From positions 543,775 through 607,774 of the forward strand of contig NZ_FWXU01000001.1 of NCBI RefSeq assembly GCF_900176345.1: 64,000 nt of DNA, read 5' to 3'. Both the position numbers and the translations under genes were made by a program. This DNA comes from Rhizobium sp. RU36D (lineage in GTDB: Bacteria > Pseudomonadota > Alphaproteobacteria > Rhizobiales > Rhizobiaceae). Below are positions 1 through 8,284 of this stretch, in pieces; position 1 is the stretch's first letter, and every line of letters starts with the position of its first letter. The notes beneath the pieces are model-generated. The model searched no databases, had not been told where the DNA came from, and was given only the letters and a program-made list of their open reading frames with translations.

Positions 1-1580
1 TCCACCGGATCGGCAATCAGGTCTTCCACCGAAACGGCCGGATCGGCAATGCGGTTGACGAAGGAGGAGTTGGCGCCGTTTTCCAGCAGACGCCGAACCA
101 GATAGGCCAGCAGCGTCTCATGCGTGCCGACAGGGGCGTAGATGCGGCATGGACGATCGAGATTGGCCTTGCCCACCACCTCGTCGTAAAGCGGCTCCCC
201 CATGCCGTGAAGGCACTGGAACTCGTAGCGACCGATCGCAAAATCAGGCCCGGCCATTTGGTAGATCGTCGCCAGCGTCTGGGCATTGTGGGTCGCAAAC
301 TGCGGAAACACCCAATCGGTATTCGCCAGCAATTTGCGGGCGCAGGCAATATATGAGACGTCGGTATGGACCTTGCGGGTGAAGACCGGAAAATCCGGCA
401 GGCCATCCAGTTGAGCCCGCTTGATCTCCGCATCCCAATAGGCGCCCTTGACCAGGCGCACCATGATGCGCCGTCCGGATCGCAGTGCGAGATCAATCAC
501 ATGGTCGAGCACGAACGGGCAGCGCTTGCCATAGGCCTGCACCACGAAGCCGATCCCGTTCCACCCCGACAGATCTGGATCGAAGCAAAGATCCTCCAGA
601 AGATCCAGGGAAAGCTCGAGCCGGTCGGCTTCCTCGGCATCGATGTTGAGGCCGATATCATAGGACCGGGCAATCGCCGCCAGCGCCTTCACGCGCGGCA
701 ACAGCTCTTCCATCACCCTCCCGGCCTGGGCGCGGGAGTAGCGCGGATGCAGCGCTGACAGCTTGATGGAAATGCCAGGGCCGCCATAGATGCCGCGCCC
801 GGCTGATGCCTTGCCGATGGCGTGAATGGCCGCCTCGTAGTCACGATAATACCGTGCCGCATCCACCGCCGTGGTCGCGGCCTCTCCCAGCATGTCGTAG
901 GAATACTGGAACCCGCGCTGCTCCAGCGTGCGGGCGCGGTCCAGCGCCTCCTCGATCGTCTCGCCGGTGACGAATTGTTCCCCCATCATGCGCATGGCCA
1001 TGTCGACACCGCGGCGGATGACAGACTCGCCGCAGCGGGCGATCAGCCGGGTGAGCGCGGCAGAGAGGCTGCGGTCATTGACCGTTGCCGTAAGCTTGCC
1101 GGTCACCACAAGACCCCAGGTGGCGGCATTGACGAACAGCGAGCGACCGCCGCCCAGATGCGCCCGCCAGTCGCCATCGGCGATCTTGTCGCGGATCAGG
1201 GCATCGCGCGTGGCGGTATCGGGAATGCGCAACAGTGCCTCTGCCAGGCACATCAGCGCCACGCCCTCCTGGCTCGACAGCGAGTATTCGTGGACCAACC
1301 CCTCAACCCCTGAGCCCTTGTGTTTGGCCCTGAGTGCCGTGATCAGCTTGCGTGCTGTTTCCTTGGCGGCGCTCCTGATGTCGTCGCTCAGCGTGGCCTG
1401 CTCCAGCAGGGGCGCTATGCACTCCGGTTCAGCTCTGCGATATGCGGATGTGATGGCCTGTCTCAAGGGGCTTTGCGGTCGGATCGGCGGCGCGAAATCG
1501 GCGAAGATATCAGGCCCGCCCGATGCCGATCCGGACCCCGAGTTTTCCACTTTACCCCTGATATCGACTGCTCCAGACAT
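1..1580 (-). CDS. putA: Bifunctional proline dehydrogenase / P5C dehydrogenase PutA (N-terminal part)
   Basis: Oxidises proline to glutamate using FAD in the proline dehydrogenase domain and NAD in the pyrroline-5-carboxylate dehydrogenase domain. I translated the minus strand from an ATG at 1580; the frame stays open to the window edge, so about 526 residues are visible and the C-terminus lies outside. The start reads MSGAVDIRGKVEN, residues about 90-130 contain EYSLSSQEGVALMCLAEALL, typical of the PutA helical domain, and the last visible residues contain VNRIADPAVSVEDLIADPV, a PutA signature before the dehydrogenase domain. No ribbon-helix-helix DNA-binding domain precedes these, so this PutA is not its own repressor; the divergent Lrp-type gene 127 bp away fills that role in relatives. 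Family assignment is firm. Confidence 0.93.
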   Translation of the reverse strand, partial: MSGAVDIRGKVENSGSGSASGGPDIFADFAPPIRPQSPLRQAITSAYRRAEPECIAPLLEQATLSDDIRSAAKETARKLITALRAKHKGSGVEGLVHEYSLSSQEGVALMCLAEALLRIPDTATRDALIRDKIADGDWRAHLGGGRSLFVNAATWGLVVTGKLTATVNDRSLSAALTRLIARCGESVIRRGVDMAMRMMGEQFVTGETIEEALDRARTLEQRGFQYSYDMLGEAATTAVDAARYYRDYEAAIHAIGKASAGRGIYGGPGISIKLSALHPRYSRAQAGRVMEELLPRVKALAAIARSYDIGLNIDAEEADRLELSLDLLEDLCFDPDLSGWNGIGFVVQAYGKRCPFVLDHVIDLALRSGRRIMVRLVKGAYWDAEIKRAQLDGLPDFPVFTRKVHTDVSYIACARKLLANTDWVFPQFATHNAQTLATIYQMAGPDFAIGRYEFQCLHGMGEPLYDEVVGKANLDRPCRIYAPVGTHETLLAYLVRRLLENGANSSFVNRIADPAVSVEDLIADPV

Positions 1581-1706
1581 CTGCAGGACCTTCCTTTTCA
1601 AGCCTTCACGCATGATATCACCGCGCCGGAATGGCTGCAGACTTGAAATCGGGCGAAAACCAGAAAAAATGACTTTTCTTTAGAGGATTGGCGGCACAAA
1701 ACGACT

Positions 1707-2174
1707 ATGAAAAGCGATATTGACAGTGAACTTGACCAATTCGACCGCAAGATCATCGACGCGCTGGTGGAGGATGGCAGGCTTTCCATCACCGACCTCT
1801 CGGAAAAGGTAGGGCTCTCCAAGACGCCCTGCCAGGTCAGGCTGAAGCGGCTGATGGCCGAGGGTTACATCACCGGCTTCAAGGCGAGCCTCGACCCGCG
1901 AAAATTCGGCCTTGATCATATCGCTTTTGCCGAGGTGAAACTTTCTGACACGCGCGAGGCCGCCCTTTCGGAATTCAACGCAGCGGTGAAGAAAATCCGC
2001 GAGGTCGAGGAATGCCACATGATCGCGGGCTCCTTCGACTATCTGCTAAAGGTCAGAACCGCGGACATCAGGCGCTATCGGCTGGTTCTCGGCGAAAAGA
2101 TATCGAGCCTGCCCCATGTCTCCAGCACCTCGACCTTTGTCGTGATGCAATCGGTCAAGGATCGCGGATTCTAG
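1707..2174 (+). CDS. putR: Lrp/AsnC-family regulator, PutR type
   Basis: A 155-residue Lrp/AsnC transcription factor. Residues about 10-60 form the helix-turn-helix (DGRLSITDLSEKVGLSKT) and residues about 70-150 the effector-binding alpha-beta sandwich. It is divergent from putA across a 126-bp gap, the arrangement of the proline-responsive PutR activator in Agrobacterium and Rhodobacter relatives; that role is inferred from position. Start ATG 1707. The stop codon overlaps the stop of the convergent citrate synthase-like gene: both use the tetranucleotide CTAG at 2171-2174, so no space for a terminator exists between them. Confidence 0.88.
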   Translation: MKSDIDSELDQFDRKIIDALVEDGRLSITDLSEKVGLSKTPCQVRLKRLMAEGYITGFKASLDPRKFGLDHIAFAEVKLSDTREAALSEFNAAVKKIREVEECHMIAGSFDYLLKVRTADIRRYRLVLGEKISSLPHVSSTSTFVVMQSVKDRGF

Positions 2175-3379
2175 GCATCCGCCAATGGCTCAGGCCCGGT
2201 ATAGACGGCACGCGGCCGGATCAACTGCCCCTGTTCGGCCTGTTCCAGCGCATGGGCGATCCATCCCACCGATCGCCCCAGCGCAAACAGCGTGAAGGCG
2301 GCACCTTCTGGCAGGCGCAGGTGACGGCGCAAGACCACGAGCGCAAAGTCGATCGACGGTTCCTGGCCGGTCAGCGCTCTTACCTCGGCGATCAACGCGT
2401 GCGCCTCGGGAAAACGCGGCAAGACCCGCTCCAGCAGGATCCTCGCCCTGATATCCCCGAGGGGATAAAGCGGGTGCCCCAGACCCGGTATATCCTCTCC
2501 CGAGGCAAGACGTTGTTGTAAAGCCGGCCGCAGCGGCGCGTCGCCAAGTCCTCGCCAGAAGCTTTCGACCCGGGTGGTCATGGCACCGTGGCGACTACCG
2601 CTCAGCGCACCGAGACCACCAAGCACCGCCGCCCGCAGGCTGGCGCCGGTCGACGCGATGCAACGCGCCGTGAAGGTGGACGCATTCATTTCATGATCGG
2701 CGCAAAGAACAAGCGCCATCCGCAACAGGTCGGCGCCGTCATCGTCAAGACCCCAGCTCTGCGCCAATTGCCGATGCAGCGGCTCAGACGAGGGCTCGGT
2801 TTGCTGAGCGGCCGCGAAAAGCTGGCGGACAAGCCCACCACAGCTTGCTGAAAAGTCTGCGTTCTTGCGGCGCCACTGCGCCGTATCGCCGTCATCGGCG
2901 GCGGCAAGCAGCAGCGCCGGCAGCGCTTCGGTGGGTGGCGTGTCGCGATAAAACGGCAGAAGCGCTGCATAACCCGGCAACATGGCCGGAGCAATATCGG
3001 GAAACGCCTCCTCGCGCCGACATCCCCACAGCAGGGCAGCCACGTCCTCCAGGCTCGCCTCGCCCGCCAACGCCTCGATATCCCGACCGCGATAGGAAAG
3101 CCGCCCATTTCTGACCAGCGTAATTGCGGATTCCAGCGCCGGCACACCCCAATCGAGCGCCGAGCGGGCCACCTCCTTGGGCCTGCGACCACGTCGACGC
3201 GCCTCGGCCAGGCGTTGAACGGCATCACGCGGGTACAGGCTGCGGCGAGGATCGTCATCAACGCTCTGCGCGGCAATCAGCCCACGACTGACATAAGCAT
3301 AAAGGGTCTGGCGGGACACGCCCAGCAGCGCCGCCGCCTCGTTAGAACTCAGATACTGGCTCACGAGCGCGCTCACCAT
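2171..3379 (-). CDS. Citrate synthase-family enzyme with N-terminal MerR/excisionase-type DNA-binding domain
   Basis: About 402 residues. Residues about 5-65 are a winged helix-turn-helix of the MerR/excisionase type (SSNEAAALLGVSRQTLYAYV followed by RRSLYPRDAVQRL). Residues about 85-400 are a citrate synthase fold. The catalytic residues seem intact: His in DHEMNAST, His in GSRHGA, Asp in PSIDFALV, and the closing arginines in IRPRAVYTGP. It should condense an acyl-CoA with oxaloacetate or a related 2-oxo acid, and the extra domain suggests DNA binding. ATG 3379 is preferred over an upstream in-frame start at 3478, which would overlap the divergent gene. It is divergent from a CoA-transferase across an 82-bp gap that holds a palindrome. 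Real substrate unknown; regulator, enzyme or both are possible. Confidence 0.85.
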   Translation of the reverse strand: MVSALVSQYLSSNEAAALLGVSRQTLYAYVSRGLIAAQSVDDDPRRSLYPRDAVQRLAEARRRGRRPKEVARSALDWGVPALESAITLVRNGRLSYRGRDIEALAGEASLEDVAALLWGCRREEAFPDIAPAMLPGYAALLPFYRDTPPTEALPALLLAAADDGDTAQWRRKNADFSASCGGLVRQLFAAAQQTEPSSEPLHRQLAQSWGLDDDGADLLRMALVLCADHEMNASTFTARCIASTGASLRAAVLGGLGALSGSRHGAMTTRVESFWRGLGDAPLRPALQQRLASGEDIPGLGHPLYPLGDIRARILLERVLPRFPEAHALIAEVRALTGQEPSIDFALVVLRRHLRLPEGAAFTLFALGRSVGWIAHALEQAEQGQLIRPRAVYTGPEPLADA

Positions 3380-3387
3380 GGGGTTGA

Positions 3388-3400
3388 TTGATATAATCAA
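3388..3400. promoter_or_regulatory. Palindrome in the divergent promoter of the citrate synthase-like and CoA-transferase genes
   Basis: TTGATATAATCAA is a perfect inverted repeat with 5-bp arms and a 3-bp centre. It lies 9 bp upstream of the minus-strand start at 3379 and 62 bp upstream of the plus-strand start at 3462, and contains a TATAAT hexamer (3392-3397) that could serve as a -10 box for the plus-strand gene. A candidate operator for the HTH domain of the citrate synthase-like protein; function is inferred. Confidence 0.45.
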
Positions 3401-3461
3401 GATTGACGATATCTGGCTATTGCCGTTTCGTGAAGCAACATCAGCCACGGGACCATCAGCC

Positions 3462-4859
3462 ATGCCATCACCAGACAAAGACCCGACATCCGTTCAGACA
3501 GATATGCTCACCGCCATCTGGACAGCAGTCGGCGGTGAAAGCCGCCTGTTGAGCCAGGCCACCGAAACCGGACAAGGCGACCTCCCCTCGACCTTTGCCG
3601 TCAGCGACCTTGCCAGCGCGTCCATGGCAGCGGCGGGTCTCGCCATTGCGGAATTGCTGGGCGCCACTTCGGCCACGCGGCCGGAGGTTCGCGTCGATAG
3701 GCGCCTGGCCTCTCTCTGGTTCGGAACGTCGCTGAAGCCAGATGGCTGGGCCGTGCCACCGGCCTGGGACCCGATCGCGGGGGATTATCGCGGACGAGAC
3801 GGCTGGATCAGGCTCCACACAAACGCGCCGCACCACCGGCGCGCTGCGCTCGCCGTGCTCGGAACGGACGCGGACAAGGCCGCGGTAACATCAGCCGTAT
3901 CCCGGTTTGCGATCGACGAGCTTGAAGCCGCCGTCGTCGCACAAGGCGGCTGTGCAGCAGCCATGCGAGACATGGATCACTGGCGTCAGCATCCGCAGGG
4001 CATGGGTGTCGCTGCCGAACCGCTGGTGCACAGGCAAGAAGGCCAGACGTCCATCACCAACACTTTTGCCGGAACGGCAAAGCGGCCGCTTGCGGGGGTC
4101 AGGGTCCTGGACCTGACACGCGTACTCGCCGGCCCCGTCGCGACGCGCTTCCTGGCCTCGGCCGGCGCCGATGTCCTGCGGATCGACCCGCTTGATTGGG
4201 ATGAGCCGGGCGTCCTGCCGGACGTGACACTCGGAAAACGCCGGGCGCGGCTGGATCTGAAGAGCGAGGACGGCCGGGCCTTGCTGATGCGGCTGCTGGC
4301 CGATGCCGATATCCTGGTCCATGGCTATCGGGCAGACGCCCTGGAGCGGCTGGGCCTCGATGCCGACAACAGGCAAAGACTGAGGCCGGGGCTGATCGAC
4401 GTGTCGCTCAATGCCTATGGCTGGACCGGCCCCTGGCGCAGCCGCCGCGGTTTCGACAGCCTGGTGCAGATGAGCACGGGCATTGCCGAGGCGGGCATGC
4501 GCCATTACGGAACCAGCGCGCCCAAGCCACTGCCCGTGCAGGCACTCGACCACGCCACCGGCTACATCCTTGCGGCGGCCGCGATCAGGGGGCTGACCAC
4601 GCGTCTCGCCACCAACAAGGGATCGATCTGGCGCACCTCGCTTGCCCGTGTGGCCCATCTGCTGATGGACCATCCGGCCGGACCGCAAGGTCAAGGGATT
4701 TCCGGCAGCGCAGACACCGATTTCTCGGAGAGCAGGGAGATGACGGGCTGGGGGCCAGCTTGGCGCCTGAAGACCGCGCTGACCATCCCCGCCGTCGATC
4801 TCACATGGTCACGGCCCGCCGGTCCGCTGGGATCCGACGCGCCGAGTTGGTCCGCGTGA
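3462..4859 (+). CDS. Family III (CaiB/BaiF) CoA-transferase with swapped halves
   Basis: About 465 residues. Family III CoA-transferases move CoA between carboxylic acids through an aspartyl-CoA intermediate. The usual N-terminal signature, LAGVRVLDLTRVLAGPVATR, here starts only near residue 205, and is followed by the helical segment containing RRGFDSLVQMSTGIA, whose Asp sits where the catalytic Asp is expected. The first 200 residues (GRDGWIRLHTNAPHH and LEAAVVAQGGCAAAMRDM) resemble the segment that normally comes last, so the halves are in permuted order. Start ATG 3462 is chosen because the upstream in-frame start at 3378 would cover the divergent promoter. Substrate unknown; the setting suggests activation of an aromatic or dicarboxylic acid from the neighbouring pathway. 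Confidence 0.82.
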   Translation: MPSPDKDPTSVQTDMLTAIWTAVGGESRLLSQATETGQGDLPSTFAVSDLASASMAAAGLAIAELLGATSATRPEVRVDRRLASLWFGTSLKPDGWAVPPAWDPIAGDYRGRDGWIRLHTNAPHHRRAALAVLGTDADKAAVTSAVSRFAIDELEAAVVAQGGCAAAMRDMDHWRQHPQGMGVAAEPLVHRQEGQTSITNTFAGTAKRPLAGVRVLDLTRVLAGPVATRFLASAGADVLRIDPLDWDEPGVLPDVTLGKRRARLDLKSEDGRALLMRLLADADILVHGYRADALERLGLDADNRQRLRPGLIDVSLNAYGWTGPWRSRRGFDSLVQMSTGIAEAGMRHYGTSAPKPLPVQALDHATGYILAAAAIRGLTTRLATNKGSIWRTSLARVAHLLMDHPAGPQGQGISGSADTDFSESREMTGWGPAWRLKTALTIPAVDLTWSRPAGPLGSDAPSWSA

Positions 4860-4868
4860 AGGCCCCGG

Positions 4869-5414
4869 TCAGCCGGCGCTTGCCAAGACAGGTGGCCGGA
4901 TTTCGTGATAGTTGCGGCCGAAATAGACCAGCGCCTCCGCCTCCGGGCTTTCGGCGACATCGAGAACCCGGCAGAACAGGATGCGATGGGTCCCCTCCTC
5001 CGCAACGGACGCGACCCGGCAGTCGAAGGAGATCAGGGCGCCTTCGAGCCGTGGCGCACCGCTGGGCGCTGCCTCCCATGACGCCGCCCGGAATCGCTCC
5101 TCCATCGGCGGGCCGCTGCCGAACAGCACCGACAGCGCCTGCTGTTTTGGCGCGAGCGTGTTGACGCAGAGGACCCCGTTCTGCGTCAGCGCCTCCAGCG
5201 AGGACGACTTCTTGTTGACGCAGACCAGAAGGGTCGGCGGCGTATCGGTCACGCTGCATACGGCCGAGGCGGTAAAGCCGAACCGGCCCGCCGGGCCATC
5301 GGTCGTGACGATATGCACGGCCGCCGCAAGCCGGGACATGGCATTGCGGAACACCGCCTGCGAAGGTCCTTCGGCGCCGTCACCCAGTGGCGGCGCGCTG
5401 TCGAGAATACCCAT
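4869..5414 (-). CDS. NAD(P)H:flavin oxidoreductase, RutF/HpaC-like
   Basis: About 181 residues of the flavin-reductase-like FMN-binding split-barrel family (FRNAMSRLAAAVHIVTTDG, FGFTASAVCSVTDTPPTLLV, and the C-terminal FGRNYHEI). These proteins hand reduced FMN or FAD to a separate monooxygenase. The ATG at 5414 has AGAGG 5 nt upstream; a GTG at 5432 is also in frame and would overlap the previous stop. It lies directly downstream of the luciferase-like monooxygenase gene on the same strand, 14 bp apart, so the two probably form a two-component oxygenase. It ends 9 bp from the convergent CoA-transferase. Confidence 0.85.
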   Translation of the reverse strand: MGILDSAPPLGDGAEGPSQAVFRNAMSRLAAAVHIVTTDGPAGRFGFTASAVCSVTDTPPTLLVCVNKKSSSLEALTQNGVLCVNTLAPKQQALSVLFGSGPPMEERFRAASWEAAPSGAPRLEGALISFDCRVASVAEEGTHRILFCRVLDVAESPEAEALVYFGRNYHEIRPPVLASAG

Positions 5415-5428
5415 GGAACCTCTCCCGA

Positions 5429-6523
5429 TCACGCCGTCCTGAGGCCCGCCCGCTGCAACAGCGGCAGCACACGGTCGCAGAAGAACGGCAATTCGTAGAG
5501 ATAGTTGACGAAGGTCAGCGCAATGCCGGAATAGCCCTGCTCCGAGATCGCCACCATCTCCTCGACGATACGCTCCGGCGTGCCGACCAGCGGATAGCTG
5601 CCCGCACCACCGGCAAACCGCTTGCGATAACGGTCATAGGCATCGCTGTCGTGGGAATGCGAGAACTCCTTCTTGCCCGCCATGTGCTGGTCCACCGCCG
5701 CTGTGTCCGCCATGGTCATGGCATAGCGCTCATAATAGTCTTCCGCCTCCTGCTGGGTTTCGCGGCAGATCACGTGGCAGACGGTGTAGGCGCCGACGTC
5801 GCGTCCGACCTTTTCCGAGCGCGTCCTGATGTCCTCGACATGCTTGCCAGCCTCGGAAATCTCGGTGAAGGTGGTGAAGAGATAATCGCAATTGGCCGCC
5901 GCAAAGTCACGGCCCGGACCGCCGAAGGCCGCGTTCATGGTGACCGGACGCGGCGACTGCAGGCTGGCGGGACGGCTGACGGCATTCTTCAGGGTGTAAT
6001 AGGTGCCGTCGAAGTTGAAAGGCTCCTCCGACCCATAGGCCTTTTCGATGATCTCAATCCACTCGCTCGCCTGATCATAACCCTTCTCAACCAAGGGAAT
6101 GCCGAACATGCCGAATTCCTTAGGGTTCCAGCCGCAGACGATATTGAGGCCGGCACGACCCCGGCTGACATGATCAACAGTGGCAAGCGCCTTGGCCGCA
6201 TAGAGCGGATGAACGATCGGCACATGAACCGTCATGAAAAGCCCGATCCTCTGGGTTGAGGCGGCGAGCGCAGCGGCCCAGGTGAAGGTTTCGAACGACC
6301 ATTCACGCACCTTATTCTTGCCACCGAAACCGGCCCAGCGTGCAATCGGCAGGAAGAAATCCAGCCCGGCGCGGTCTGCCATCTGGGCGGCGTTCAGATT
6401 GTCGTCCCAGCTCGCCCTCCAGCGCTCCGGCACATCGGTAATCGCCAGCCCGCCATCGGCGTTGGCAGAGAAGATGCCGAGTTTCAGCTTGTTCGGTCCC
6501 TTCAATGGATGCAGATAGGTCAT
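5429..6523 (-). CDS. Luciferase-like (LLM) flavin-dependent monooxygenase, RutA/SsuD-like
   Basis: 364 residues, a bacterial-luciferase-family TIM barrel. Visible landmarks are a start with KLKLGIFSANADGG, the substrate and flavin pocket region FFLPIARWAGFGG, GLFMTVHVPIVHPLYAAKAL, RAGLNIVCGWNPKEF and, near the end, a loop containing LVGTPERIVEEM. These enzymes use reduced FMN and O2; RutA, a relative, opens the uracil ring between N3 and C4. Start ATG 6523 has GAGGGAA upstream. The gene sits 7 bp after the GntR regulator and 14 bp before the flavin reductase, so GntR, oxygenase and reductase form one transcription unit. In a cluster rich in lactams (isatin, oxindole) ring cleavage is an attractive role, but that is inference; sulfonate or dibenzothiophene-type oxidation remains possible. 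Confidence 0.85.
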   Translation of the reverse strand: MTYLHPLKGPNKLKLGIFSANADGGLAITDVPERWRASWDDNLNAAQMADRAGLDFFLPIARWAGFGGKNKVREWSFETFTWAAALAASTQRIGLFMTVHVPIVHPLYAAKALATVDHVSRGRAGLNIVCGWNPKEFGMFGIPLVEKGYDQASEWIEIIEKAYGSEEPFNFDGTYYTLKNAVSRPASLQSPRPVTMNAAFGGPGRDFAAANCDYLFTTFTEISEAGKHVEDIRTRSEKVGRDVGAYTVCHVICRETQQEAEDYYERYAMTMADTAAVDQHMAGKKEFSHSHDSDAYDRYRKRFAGGAGSYPLVGTPERIVEEMVAISEQGYSGIALTFVNYLYELPFFCDRVLPLLQRAGLRTA

Positions 6524-6530
6524 GTTTCCC

Positions 6531-7241
6531 TCAGGTCTTGTGGTTGTTCTTCTGCTGTCGACGGCGCGTCGGCTTCACGCTCGCGTCCCGCTCGGCCTGC
6601 CTTTGGTGGGCTGCGAGATAGGCGGATTCCGCTGCAAAGAGAAAGGCGGTCATCCGATCCTGGGCTGCCAGGGAATCCCGCGCATCAAGTGCCGAGAACA
6701 GCGCGCCAAGGGCCTCGACATAGATGCGCCGGGTCACCTGATCGGAAAACGTATCGAGCCTGATGGCCTGGAAATAATCCATGAACCGCGAAATGGTGGC
6801 CGCCATATGCGGATTGCGGACGCAGGAAATCCAGGCATTGCGAAAGTCGATATTGGCCTCGACCAGGCGGCGGATATCGCCCGCCGCATGGGCCTCCCGG
6901 ATGACGTCCATCGCTTCAGCCAATTGCCGCGCCGCATCTGCGGTGAGATCGCGCGCCGCCGCACCCGCCGCCCGCGGCTCAAGCTGTCGCCGCAACTCGA
7001 ACAATCCGGCAATATCGTCAGGGGACAGGATCGGTAAAACGAAGCCGCGGGTCGAGCCGACCAGATAGCCCTCAGCGACCAGCCGCAACAAGGCCTCGCG
7101 CGCCGGCATCCGCGACGTTCCATAGGCCTCGGCGATATCGGTATCGACAAGCCGGTCGTCAGGACCGATTTCGCTGAGCTGCAGCCTCCGCCTGAGGTCC
7201 GCATAAAGCGATTCCACGAGATTGAGATTGCGAACGGTCAT
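6531..7241 (-). CDS. GntR-family transcriptional regulator, FadR/FCD subfamily
   Basis: 236 residues. N-terminal winged helix (DTDIAEAYGTSRMPAREALLRL, residues about 28-50) and an all-helical FCD ligand-binding domain (residues about 85-215; ELRRQLEPRAAGAAAR is the usual first helix). Start ATG 7241 with AGGAGAGG just upstream. It is first in a unit with the LLM monooxygenase and flavin reductase, so it probably controls that unit and itself in response to an acid substrate or product. A 16-bp perfect palindrome lies about 40 bp upstream (see 7279-7298). Confidence 0.88.
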   Translation of the reverse strand: MTVRNLNLVESLYADLRRRLQLSEIGPDDRLVDTDIAEAYGTSRMPAREALLRLVAEGYLVGSTRGFVLPILSPDDIAGLFELRRQLEPRAAGAAARDLTADAARQLAEAMDVIREAHAAGDIRRLVEANIDFRNAWISCVRNPHMAATISRFMDYFQAIRLDTFSDQVTRRIYVEALGALFSALDARDSLAAQDRMTAFLFAAESAYLAAHQRQAERDASVKPTRRRQQKNNHKT

Positions 7242-7278
7242 GGGCCTCTCCTGCCCATAACCGTATATGGAAATCCGG

Positions 7279-7298
7279 ATATTTCAAGCTTGAAATTT
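7279..7298. promoter_or_regulatory. AT-rich operator copy 1, upstream of the GntR-monooxygenase unit
   Basis: ATATTTCAAGCTTGAAATTT; the inner 16 bp (7281-7296) are a perfect palindrome. By eye it agrees at 16 of 20 positions with the best copy of the cluster-wide motif at 44134-44153. It could equally be the GntR protein's own site. Confidence 0.5.
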
Positions 7299-7361
7299 AT
7301 GTTTTCTTACTGTTTTCGCCAATGATGATCATATTCCGGCCAGAACAGTATACGAATAATC

Positions 7362-8159
7362 TCATTTCACGCTTGGTGATCCTCGCCCCGATGCGACCAG
7401 CGAACGGAAATCATCGATGGCCTGCTGAGGCGCCTTCGCGCACCATGGGCCGCGGCTTGGCTCGATGCCGTTCAGCGTCCGGAGGCGCACCTGCATCTCC
7501 GCGGACTTCAAGGCGACGGCAGCGCAATTGACAACGGGCGCCTGGCCAATGCGCAAACCATATTCACCGCCGATCAAGAGACCCGGCAGAACGCCGGCCG
7601 GCACCACCACATCGGCACCATCCCGCACCAGGGGCTCGGCACAGGCGCGGAATGCGTCGAGCATCCGGCTCTTGGCCTCGGCATCGCCGGCAAAGCATCC
7701 CGTGAAATCGGAAGGATCCGCGTTCAGGCCCACGACGTGGCTAATGCGCCCCGACAGGCCATAGAGATCGCCCTGCTCTAGATGCATGGAGCGGAACACG
7801 TCGTCCAACGTCACGAGCGCGATGCGACGCCCCATCTGGGCCGCAAAATGCAGGGTCGATTCTCCCGCGCCAATGACGGGAATGGAGACGGCAGACTTCA
7901 GCTCGTAGAGGCCCGGATCCTGGAAATGCCCCATCACCACGGAATCATAGCCCTGCAGTTCCGCCTCGATACCGTTATCGATGGCCAGAATGGCGCAGCG
8001 AAATTCCGAGAGCCGGCCGAAGGAGCGGTCCGGCGGGCTGATGCCATGGACCTCGACCGATGTTCCGGGCTCGGCAATGGCGTTCAAGTATTCGGAAAGC
8101 CGCTTCATGTAGGAGGCGCTGGCCGTCTGATCGATAAAACTCTGCCAGAAAATACGCAT
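7362..8159 (-). CDS. Asp/Glu/hydantoin racemase-superfamily protein without the catalytic cysteines
   Basis: About 265 residues. The fold is that of the aspartate/glutamate/hydantoin racemases and maleate isomerases: two related halves with the FxDPGL box (MGHFQDPGLYELKSAV) and a later GAGESTLHFAAQMG segment. In racemases a cysteine precedes the FxDPGL box; here the position is His (GHF). The second catalytic Cys, normally in a GCAGM-type motif, is replaced near VVVPAGVLPGLLIGG. Racemisation by the usual two-cysteine mechanism is therefore unlikely; a hydrolytic, decarboxylating or isomerising role is possible. Start ATG 8159 is preferred to an upstream start at 8213. It is divergent from a winged-helix regulator and read away from it. 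Confidence 0.72.
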   Translation of the reverse strand: MRIFWQSFIDQTASASYMKRLSEYLNAIAEPGTSVEVHGISPPDRSFGRLSEFRCAILAIDNGIEAELQGYDSVVMGHFQDPGLYELKSAVSIPVIGAGESTLHFAAQMGRRIALVTLDDVFRSMHLEQGDLYGLSGRISHVVGLNADPSDFTGCFAGDAEAKSRMLDAFRACAEPLVRDGADVVVPAGVLPGLLIGGEYGLRIGQAPVVNCAAVALKSAEMQVRLRTLNGIEPSRGPWCAKAPQQAIDDFRSLVASGRGSPSVK

Positions 8160-8284
8160 TGCCTTTAGTCCTTCCTGATGGGATCTCTTGCGAACCAGGC
8201 GCTGTTTTGCCATGGAATTTAGGGATAGTTTTCGTCGCTGTGTCGTGTCGGCCCGCGGCGCTGATCAGCGACAGGACCATGGCC

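Noticed and set aside
1..496. Short frames at the left edge, including a 159-codon minus-strand frame at 17-496
   Set aside because: They are in other frames from the putA reading frame, which I confirmed by translating from 1580 down to the edge.
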